Source of the DNA: Myxococcales bacterium | GTDB taxonomy: Bacteria; Myxococcota_C; UBA6777 | NCBI GenBank assembly: GCA_027005175.1 | Contig: JALTMC010000448.1 | Span: 1-10,988, forward strand | DNA length: 10,988 nt | Direction of reading: 5' to 3' | Shown here: one piece after another, positions 5,501 through 10,988 of the stretch | How positions within the stretch are numbered: position 1 is the stretch's first letter | Layout of the letters: each line of letters starts with the position of its first letter | Made by a program: the position numbers and the translations under genes | The notes under the pieces: model-generated | The model's input: the letters and a program-made list of their open reading frames with translations, nothing else | Databases searched by the model: none | Told to the model about the DNA's origin: nothing

Positions 5501-8500
5501 CTAGAGGGCGGGGATGGTGGTTTGGTTGAGGTCGAGTTCGTAGACGCCGAAGTGACCGGCGGCGAGTAGGGCTTTGTCACCGGAGAACTCGACGTGTGTG
5601 AGCCATCCGAGGGTGCGTTCGAAGTGAAGGCCTTTGGGTTTCGAGGCATTGCGAACATCAACAACAAGGACGCCATCACCGCTCAGGTTTAAGAACAATC
5701 GCTGTTTGTAAATACCCATCAACTGGATATTGTAGGTCAAAGTTTTGGCCACAACGAGCTGTTTGAATGTAGAGCCTGAGAGGTCGTAGATAAACAGGTG
5801 GTCGCTCTGCAGGTCTTTTTCATTCTTGTGTGTACTTGCATAGTACCAGTCTCGACCTCCCATCATATAGAGACGGCTTCCATCGAGTAACATTCCTCGA
5901 AGGTTCCAACTGGTGAAGCTTTTGAAATCTTGCAAACGAGCGCGATTTCCATCTTGGACCAGCAGGTAGAAGCGGAAGATATTCTGGTAGCGGTAGTAGT
6001 TTTGATTGGCTACTTTGTGACGGATATATCCGGTGTCACGGGTGAGGAACTTCACCTTTTGACCATCGCGGAAAGCACGTAGAAGATTGCCGGGAATATT
6101 GATCAAGGAGCCTGCTTTCCAGCTTTTGCCTTGTCGATACCAAGGTTGAGCGTAGTACTTGTAGATCGTAAAGGTATAGTTTTCTACTTTTACGGTGCGA
6201 GAGGGTTTGCGCAAAGTCAGGTAAAAGGTCTTGTCGTCGAGCTTGACAAGCTTGTTGTATTGCTGACGGGTTGGCATCTCTTGTTGGGTGAATGTTGGTT
6301 TGTCAGGGTTGCTCAGATCAATGAACACCATCTGCATTTTACTTTTGCGTGCTGTTCGATCGTAGTAGTAGATGAGGCTTGCGATGCCTGTCTCTGTGAC
6401 AACCCAACGATCATTGTTGCCACTGTAGTATCCGTAGTATCCGTAGCGACTGAACTCCATGGCAGGAGAGAGGCCACAGACAAATCGATAGTAGGGGATA
6501 AATGGGAACGTGACTTCTAGATTCCCACGCACTTGAGGCTTGGCGGGGTTGGTCATATCAATCACCAGAAGCTCACTTTTCTGAACATCGTAGGAGATGT
6601 ACTCTTTCCCGCCTTCGTTGCGTGTGAGCATCTTATAACGGAAGAGTAACAGGAGCTTTCCAACTTTCATGACTTGACGAATCTGACCGACAAAGAAGTT
6701 GGTCACCGTTTTGGTGTCGTTGATATCGCCTGTTCCAAGTTTTTTGACTCGGAATTCATTGTACTGGTCGTAGTTGCGACCCAGGTTGACCTGCTCTACC
6801 GCATAGTTGCCAAATCGATAAATCGACCGGATATAAGGTGCGATCTCATAGGTGGAGAGGAGCGTCGGAGACTTGAGGTTGTCGAGGTCGATGAGTGACA
6901 TATGTGTGTCAGATAGGTTGGCCACAAGACGCTTCTTTTTTCCATCTTGGTCCATCTTGAAGATGATGGTTCGTTTGACAGCACCTTTGGGATGAATCAT
7001 GGTCGCCACATTTTCCAAGACATTCTGCTCTTTGTGGCTTTTCTTGGGATCGTACTTGCTGAGGTCCCACTTGATAATACCGATAGCACTCTTGTATTCA
7101 TACCACCACCAACGAAAGCGGTTGTCTTTGTTACGCACATAATAGCTCACAGGAACCGTCAGTAGGTTGGTTCCATCGCTGTCGCTGTACATACCGATCA
7201 TCTTATGGGCTTGGTCTAGATTGAAGTTGACCGCTGAGCGTGACCACTTGGCACCTTCCACACTGATACATTTTCGCTGGACTAGGCGGACCTTACTCAC
7301 GTCCTGGACATCGATAATGCTGACAGCGAGCTTGGTTCCCACACGATCGGTTCCAAAGCCCGAGCAGGAGCCGGAGTTATCTCGTCCAATAGCGAGTAGG
7401 AATTTGCGATCTTTGATGAAGCGGAAGAGGTTGATGTCACCACTGAGACCATCCACAGCACTGAGTACCTTAAGTTTGCTTGGGTCTTTGATGTCGATAG
7501 CATAGAGAGGATCCATCTGACGGGCTGTGATGGCATAAACCACACCTCGCTTGCGGTCAAACAAGCTTCCACGAACAGTTTCACCGGGTTTGCCAAAGGC
7601 GAGTTCATCAAGGACTTTGGGGTTCTTTCCATCACTGATATCGACAGAGATCAGAGTATTCTTAACAACGCGCTCTCCCCGACAATTGGAAGAATTCCAT
7701 TCGGTGCGGCGGAAGATCCCGAAGTATGTCCCTTTTTTGGTCTTTTCGTCGTAGATGTAGGTCTGCTTGAACTGGTCTGTCAGGTCGCCACGAACGGTGA
7801 ATTTGGTGTGGACGTTGATCTTACCTGTCGTATCGCTGATATCGACCACTTGCATCACAAGCTCTTGGTAGCTTTCATAGGAGCCACAACGGGAGCCGTT
7901 GTTGGTTGACTTGGATACATACCAACGTTCTCCAACGAGCAGAGTGTTGGCTGTTGCTGAGATGGTGACGCCATTAAATCTACGGGAGCCGGAGATTCGA
8001 GTGCTGGGTTCATCGGGGGATGGAGCTGGAACCCCGCCTCCTGGAGCAACAACACCGCCACCGCTACCGCTGCTGCTGCCGCTGTTTGTGCCAAGCTTCA
8101 CTTTGATCAGATCGATGTGCTGCACTTCTCGAACAGCCTTGGGGTTCGCAACATTAAAAGAGTAAACGGTGGCTTGTTCTGTGGGTTGCGTTCTGCGTTG
8201 GTACGACCAGCCCCAGTAGTAGGAGCGTGGTGTGTAGGAGACAACATAGATGGTATTGTCGATCTTGCGAGAGACTCCTTCGCGGAGCTTCCCTTTGATG
8301 TCAAAACGTTGCAGGACCTTCGGCTTGTTGGGGTTGCTAATGTCGATGGTTACCATCTGCGACACATAGCGGCGTGTAAACTGAAACTTACCGTTGACTC
8401 GCAGCAAATACAGAGCGTCTCGAACCAAAGCGTATGCGATCTTACCATCGATAAACATCTCGATGGGGTAGCCATACACTGGCAAATTGTAAAGCTTCTT

Positions 8501-8899
8501 GGGGTTCTTTGGATCTTTGAGATCGAACAGGGTTAGACCTTTGTAGGTATTGAGATAAAACAGGAGATTACCTTGCACCCGGTAGAGGTCAGCTTCTTCC
8601 ACGGTTCCTGTTCTGCCCGAAGGAGCACCTTGTTTGGTTGCGCCACTAGGAGAAGAGGGAGGGGCTGAACCTGCATTGGCTGTACCATCAGAGCGTTCAC
8701 CAAAACTGTTGAGTGAACCACCGCCTTGCTCTGTGGTCTCGAAGTCCGTCTGCCCTTTCTGAGGGCCGGGGTTGAGAGTTTCACCCGGACCTGGGATCTT
8801 TGGTGAGCCGCTACATGCGCTCAACAACCATCCTGTCAGGCCGAACAAAACAAGCCACCTCACAATGTGACGTCTTTGTCGTTTTCTGTTTGTTTTCAT
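5501..8899 (-). CDS. Large beta-propeller domain lipoprotein with LVIVD-like repeats
   Basis: An 1132-residue surface lipoprotein. The basic N-terminus is followed by a hydrophobic segment (12-26) and lipobox L26-S27-A28-C29; Ser at +2 favours sorting to the outer membrane. Residues 30-95 are a Gly/Pro/Ser/Thr-rich linker. The rest is beta-rich with recurring IDISNPxKPxVL-type turns that mark LVIVD / beta-propeller-domain blades, at roughly residues 125, 184, 250, 350, 420, 466, 530, 668, 780, 857, 1036 and 1079. That is enough blades for two or more propellers. A second Gly/Ser/Pro-rich loop lies near 270-300. It is notably rich in Tyr, Trp and Arg and has scattered Cys pairs that may form disulfides. 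The ATG at 8899 has GGAGGAG 7 bases upstream and beats the earlier in-frame ATG at 8926. Such proteins are extracellular binding scaffolds; the ligand is unknown. A terminator at 9119-9151 separates it from the upstream gene, so it probably has its own promoter. Confidence 0.9.
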   Translation of the reverse strand: MKTNRKRQRRHIVRWLVLFGLTGWLLSACSGSPKIPGPGETLNPGPQKGQTDFETTEQGGGSLNSFGERSDGTANAGSAPPSSPSGATKQGAPSGRTGTVEEADLYRVQGNLLFYLNTYKGLTLFDLKDPKNPKKLYNLPVYGYPIEMFIDGKIAYALVRDALYLLRVNGKFQFTRRYVSQMVTIDISNPNKPKVLQRFDIKGKLREGVSRKIDNTIYVVSYTPRSYYWGWSYQRRTQPTEQATVYSFNVANPKAVREVQHIDLIKVKLGTNSGSSSGSGGGVVAPGGGVPAPSPDEPSTRISGSRRFNGVTISATANTLLVGERWYVSKSTNNGSRCGSYESYQELVMQVVDISDTTGKINVHTKFTVRGDLTDQFKQTYIYDEKTKKGTYFGIFRRTEWNSSNCRGERVVKNTLISVDISDGKNPKVLDELAFGKPGETVRGSLFDRKRGVVYAITARQMDPLYAIDIKDPSKLKVLSAVDGLSGDINLFRFIKDRKFLLAIGRDNSGSCSGFGTDRVGTKLAVSIIDVQDVSKVRLVQRKCISVEGAKWSRSAVNFNLDQAHKMIGMYSDSDGTNLLTVPVSYYVRNKDNRFRWWWYEYKSAIGIIKWDLSKYDPKKSHKEQNVLENVATMIHPKGAVKRTIIFKMDQDGKKKRLVANLSDTHMSLIDLDNLKSPTLLSTYEIAPYIRSIYRFGNYAVEQVNLGRNYDQYNEFRVKKLGTGDINDTKTVTNFFVGQIRQVMKVGKLLLLFRYKMLTRNEGGKEYISYDVQKSELLVIDMTNPAKPQVRGNLEVTFPFIPYYRFVCGLSPAMEFSRYGYYGYYSGNNDRWVVTETGIASLIYYYDRTARKSKMQMVFIDLSNPDKPTFTQQEMPTRQQYNKLVKLDDKTFYLTLRKPSRTVKVENYTFTIYKYYAQPWYRQGKSWKAGSLINIPGNLLRAFRDGQKVKFLTRDTGYIRHKVANQNYYRYQNIFRFYLLVQDGNRARLQDFKSFTSWNLRGMLLDGSRLYMMGGRDWYYASTHKNEKDLQSDHLFIYDLSGSTFKQLVVAKTLTYNIQLMGIYKQRLFLNLSGDGVLVVDVRNASKPKGLHFERTLGWLTHVEFSGDKALLAAGHFGVYELDLNQTTIPAL

Positions 8900-9116
8900 C
8901 TCTACACTCCTCCGTTTCATATACATCTCAATTCACCGGACCTTCTTGGCGGTTGTCTCCCAAGCAAAGAATATACCATCAAAATGTATCTATCTACTTT
9001 CTTGAGATCATAAACCTTTTCTCTTCAATCCTTTGTATCTCTGTTCGTATCGCACGAAAACTCCTCAGATATCTGAGCCTAACGTTACAAAAATAGCTGA
9101 ACTCTGCGTTGGGATG
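8900..9116 (-). promoter_or_regulatory. Upstream region of the propeller lipoprotein gene
   Basis: About 215 bp between the propeller start codon and the terminator of the preceding gene; it should carry the promoter. TATATT around 8971-8976 (read on the minus strand) could be a -10, but I find no good -35 at the right distance. A perfect 14-bp palindrome, CTCAGATATCTGAG, sits at 9064-9077 and could be an operator. GTTRCAAAAATAGC occurs twice, at 9084-9097 and 9116-9129. Confidence 0.35.
9064..9077. repeat. Perfect 14-bp palindrome
   Basis: CTCAGATATCTGAG is exactly self-complementary and lies about 165 bp upstream of the propeller lipoprotein start codon. It could be a binding site for a dimeric regulator, though a palindrome of this size can occur by chance. 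Confidence 0.6.
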
Positions 9117-9118
9117 TT

Positions 9119-9151
9119 GCAAAAATAGCCTTTACTTGTCTTAAAGGCTAT
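9119..9151 (-). terminator. Intrinsic terminator overlapping the stop codon of the 9141 gene
   Basis: ATAGCCTTTA (9125-9134) and TAAAGGCTAT (9142-9151) form a perfect 10-bp stem with a 7-base loop. Read on the minus strand, the hairpin is followed at once by TTTTTGC, the classic rho-independent layout. The TAA stop codon (9141-9143) spans the junction of loop and stem, so a ribosome finishing the gene would cover the hairpin. Confidence 0.85.
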
Positions 9152-10052
9152 GGACTTGGCTGAAGCCCTGGTTGGAGAGTTGGTAGCGTTTGAATGTCTT
9201 GTGAGGTTTGCAGCATTTGTCGAAGGGAGAGGGGATAGGGAGTTGGACGGTGATAAGTTGGATGGGCTGGTATGGGCCATAGCGAAACTGGAGTGTTTGT
9301 ACTCTGAGTCCGACGGGTTCTTGTTTGCGACCGATGAGCAGAATGGGAGGCCAGCGTTTCATTGTAAGTATCTTCATTAAAGGTCGGGGGCGTTGTGTGC
9401 GTAGAGAGAGCATGACCGTCTGTGTCCGCGAACGTTGTTGGTTGCCTGTGCCTCGGATGGTCTTGGATTGAATAAAGAGCAAAGGCCAGCGTGCTTGTTT
9501 TGTGGGCTCCAGAACAGTGTGTCCAAACCAGGAGCCATTTGTTGGCGTGACAGAGGTGTTTGGAGCTTGCAAGTCTATGAGTTGGGAGGCTCGAATCTGA
9601 TGTTCACAGTACGGCTTATTTTTGGCAGAGCAGTGTTCTTTAAAGAGCTGTATACATTGTCCAGGCTTCCAGCCTTTGGAAGAGCTGCGATAGGTTAACG
9701 CGTAGAGAATGGAGAGCTTGTGGCTCTTCTTTTCCCATGCTTTGGCTAGGACCAATCCAACAGTTTTTCCTGCATGTTGTAGATGATAGGGGCGGGTTTG
9801 AATGATCTGTTGAGGGACAATTCGACAGGCTCTACTCACCTCTTGTTTCCAGGCTCTTGAGGGGAGAGCTGGGTTGGGGCGCGATGTTGCCGACTTCACC
9901 GCCGAGGGGAACCACAATAGGATGGACAATCCTATCATTCCATATCGTACAAGTTTTTGAACAGGTTTCGTAAAATGACGTTGGTCCCTCAAGGGGTTGG
10001 TGCAATTCATTCCGCATCGTGCAAGTCTTTGAACAGGTTTCGTGTATATCAT
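9141..10052 (-). CDS. Uncharacterised secreted protein
   Basis: A 303-residue frame that I do not recognise. A hydrophobic segment at residues 39-50 followed by AVKSA (51-55) looks like a signal peptide, so the mature protein would be periplasmic or secreted. It is basic, with Cys at 76, 133, 141, 149 and a CC at 280-281. The spacing of C133, C141 and C149 suggests disulfides. The start is uncertain. The ATG at 10052 has AAGAGG at acceptable spacing but gives a 38-residue lead before the hydrophobic core. The ATG at 9938 would give a standard signal peptide but has no good ribosome-binding site. The long lead exists because a 72-bp step carries a 37-bp duplication: TKPVQ-x-L appears at residues 4-10 and 28-34. 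A strong terminator overlaps the stop codon. The Leu- and Arg-rich C-terminal third gives no domain clue. Confidence 0.65.
   Translation of the reverse strand: MIYTKPVQRLARCGMNCTNPLRDQRHFTKPVQKLVRYGMIGLSILLWFPSAVKSATSRPNPALPSRAWKQEVSRACRIVPQQIIQTRPYHLQHAGKTVGLVLAKAWEKKSHKLSILYALTYRSSSKGWKPGQCIQLFKEHCSAKNKPYCEHQIRASQLIDLQAPNTSVTPTNGSWFGHTVLEPTKQARWPLLFIQSKTIRGTGNQQRSRTQTVMLSLRTQRPRPLMKILTMKRWPPILLIGRKQEPVGLRVQTLQFRYGPYQPIQLITVQLPIPSPFDKCCKPHKTFKRYQLSNQGFSQVHSL
9935..10043. repeat. Pair of 37-bp direct repeats at the start of the 9141 gene
   Basis: Bases 9935-9971 and 10007-10043 match at 33 of 37 positions. They start 72 bp apart, exactly 24 codons, so the duplication keeps the reading frame and gives repeated TKPVQ-x-L-x-R-x-GM peptides. 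Each copy contains an ATG in the gene's frame (9938 and 10010). Confidence 0.9.
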
Positions 10053-10156
10053 GGGAGGTGGCCTCTTAAATAGGAAGAAACGAAAGAGCCGTTGCCACTG
10101 CCGACAAGATAGACAGACTTATGTCATGGGAGGTGGCCTTTTGCATAAGAAGAAAC
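10049..10156. repeat. Pair of 33-bp direct repeats carrying a duplicated ribosome-binding site and start codon
   Basis: Bases 10049-10081 and 10124-10156 match at 29 of 33 positions, starting 75 bp apart. On the minus strand each copy carries a purine-rich AAGAGG or AAAAGG, then CCACCTCCC, then ATG. The inner copy supplies the ATG at 10052 of the secreted-protein gene. The outer ATG is followed by one codon and a stop (ATG ACA TAA). Confidence 0.88.
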
Positions 10157-10517
10157 AGCGTTCCGCTGTGATATAGTAGGTTGAAGAGCAGAGAATCACA
10201 AGGATAGGATACAACGTTTTGCACACTGTGCAGTATTTGGAAGGATCAACAGACTGGTCGCATATGAGCCCACGACAGGTTCGGCAGAAGCTTATGGATG
10301 CAGGCTCTATCGTTTCTTTTCGTCGGGTTCTTGTCGGCTGGAACTTGCCCTTGGAGCTGTTGGATGCTTGTCGTCAGGCATGCGATACTCTAGGGGCATC
10401 GATGTTTCTCTGGCACCCCTTGCTGACGGGAGATGGCGACTGGCAACCCCATCCTTCATGGCGAGTAGTGGGGGGAGGTGGTGAACCTGTTGCCTCCCAT
10501 GAACAAAAAAGTCTGTC
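10112..10517. repeat. Imperfect inverted repeats flanking the truncated gene
   Basis: Left arm 10112-10133 reads GACAGACTT...TCATGGGAGG. The right arm, 10493-10517, read on the opposite strand is GACAGACTT...TCATGGGAGG with a 3-base longer middle. The enclosed 406 bp contains the plus-strand truncated ORF, whose last codons fall in the right arm. The left arm overlaps the outer copy of the 33-bp direct repeat. Confidence 0.7.
10155..10169 (-). terminator. Possible weak terminator hairpin
   Basis: ACAGCG (10155-10160) and CGCTGT (10164-10169) form a 6-bp stem with a 3-base loop. On the minus strand it is followed by TTTCTTCTT. It could stop leftward transcription coming from the glycosyltransferase gene before it enters the secreted-protein gene. 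The stem is short. Confidence 0.3.
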
Positions 10518-10524
10518 AAAGTAG
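10219..10524 (+). CDS. Truncated protein resembling the start of a TIM-barrel (glycoside-hydrolase-like) protein
   Basis: A 101-residue frame with a TTG start at 10219 and a TAGGAT ribosome-binding-like site 8 bases before it; later in-frame starts are GTG 10228 and ATG 10264. The pattern is that of the first beta-alpha-beta unit of a TIM barrel. There is a strand FRRVLVGW (34-41), a helix with DACRQACDTLGA (49-60), a strand SMFLWHPLLTG (61-71), then WRVVGGGGEPV (81-91). Most such proteins run several hundred residues. Here the frame leaves the conserved-looking part at about residue 91 and ends in ASHEQKSLSK, encoded by the right arm of the flanking inverted repeat. The last 9 bases overlap the 3' end of the convergent glycosyltransferase gene. 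I read it as a gene cut short by rearrangement, probably non-functional; the fold call is inference. Confidence 0.5.
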   Translation: MHTVQYLEGSTDWSHMSPRQVRQKLMDAGSIVSFRRVLVGWNLPLELLDACRQACDTLGASMFLWHPLLTGDGDWQPHPSWRVVGGGGEPVASHEQKSLSK

Positions 10525-10988
10525 GTCTTGGTACACCTCTTCCATATGTTTGACATGGCGTTCAAGAGAGAACTCTTTGACGCGCTCAAGTACTCCTTCA
10601 CTTAGTTGTTTGCGTAATTCAGCGTCGTGGATCAGTGCGTGTAAGTGTGCGGTGAGTCTTTCGGGGTGTTGAGGGTCGAAGGTGCGGCCAGAGGAGGGAG
10701 TGAGTACTTCACCAGGTCCACCGGTGGAGGTTGCAATGACAGGGGTTCCTACAGACATCGCTTCTGGAACCACGAGGCCAAAGGGTTCGGGTGTTGTCGA
10801 GGCGTGGAGCGCGATGTCGGCAGCGTTGTAGAGGTCTGGGATATCTCGTCGAGAGCCGATGAACTGTGTACAATCAGAGAGATTGTAGGTTTCTACCAGT
10901 TGCTGAAGTCTGGTGTTGTATGCGTCGTCATCGGACGAGACTGCACCGACAAAGACCATTTGCAAACGGTCACACGTCTCTTTGTCAA
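10516..10988 (-). CDS. Glycosyltransferase family 4, GT-B fold (C-terminal part, partial)
   Basis: The frame is open to the right edge of the window, so the N-terminal acceptor domain is missing and about 157 residues of the nucleotide-sugar-binding domain are seen. They include a strand LQMVFVG, a FIGSRRDIPDLYNAADIALHAS segment, and the GT4 signature EPFGLVVPEAMSVGTPVIATSTGGPGE split as EPFGLVVPEAM then GTPVIAT-GG. The two Glu of the E-x7-E motif (in EPFGLVVPE) contact the donor sugar nucleotide in this family. A C-terminal helix with ERHVKHMEEVYQDLL closes the protein. It is a retaining glycosyltransferase, likely acting on cell-surface polysaccharide, lipopolysaccharide or a glycolipid; donor and acceptor cannot be told. 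The stop is TGA at 10516-10518. It converges on the truncated plus-strand gene. Confidence 0.93.
   Translation of the reverse strand, partial: DKETCDRLQMVFVGAVSSDDDAYNTRLQQLVETYNLSDCTQFIGSRRDIPDLYNAADIALHASTTPEPFGLVVPEAMSVGTPVIATSTGGPGEVLTPSSGRTFDPQHPERLTAHLHALIHDAELRKQLSEGVLERVKEFSLERHVKHMEEVYQDLL

Noticed and set aside
6131-6520. Plus-strand frames of 110-140 residues inside the propeller gene (also 7167-7505 and 8117-8536)
   Set aside because: Antisense shadows of a well-supported 1132-residue gene.

Overview
The window looks like ordinary chromosome from a Gram-negative bacterium with little recognisable mobile DNA. A lipobox-bearing lipoprotein, several Sec-type signal peptides and a glutathione-type glyoxalase II point to a diderm. 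The mix of a very large beta-propeller lipoprotein, a secreted C2-domain protein and Ala/Lys-rich secreted proteins recalls deltaproteobacteria-like lineages such as Myxococcota or Bradymonadota. That placement is inference from gene content only. Base composition looks balanced by eye.

Layout. 1-341 (+): C-terminal end of a PLP aminotransferase of the kynurenine/methionine aminotransferase type. It converges, across a five-copy 10-bp tandem repeat, on a minus-strand pair: an SDR oxidoreductase (1265-2224) followed by glyoxalase II gloB (389-1171). An intergenic region of about 310 bp separates this pair from a divergent plus-strand gene (2538-3392) for a secreted protein with a small globular domain and a long Ala/Lys-rich tail. 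Facing it is a minus-strand gene (3767-4696) for a secreted protein with a C2 domain and a second, related copy of the same small globular domain. The DNA between them is filled with degenerate copies of the 3' end of the C2 gene plus a second 35-bp repeat. An 800-bp stretch (4697-5500) then holds at most one doubtful small membrane-protein ORF and several hairpins.

5501-8899 (-) encodes a 1132-residue outer-membrane-type lipoprotein built of LVIVD-like beta-propeller blades. Upstream of it is an unrecognised secreted protein (9141-10052, -) with a clear intrinsic terminator overlapping its stop codon and an unusual set of direct duplications around its start. A truncated plus-strand gene resembling the beginning of a TIM-barrel protein (10219-10524) lies between imperfect inverted repeats and abuts the 3' end of a GT4 glycosyltransferase (10516 to window end, -).

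The metabolic genes (aminotransferase, SDR, gloB) show no obvious shared pathway; SDR and gloB may be co-transcribed. The centre and right are dominated by exported, probably lineage-restricted proteins. I see no CRISPR array, tRNA, rRNA, intact insertion sequence or recognised defence system. The most unusual signals are the shared domain in the two facing secreted proteins, the repeats grown from one gene's 3' end, and the duplicated translation-start region near 10 kb.
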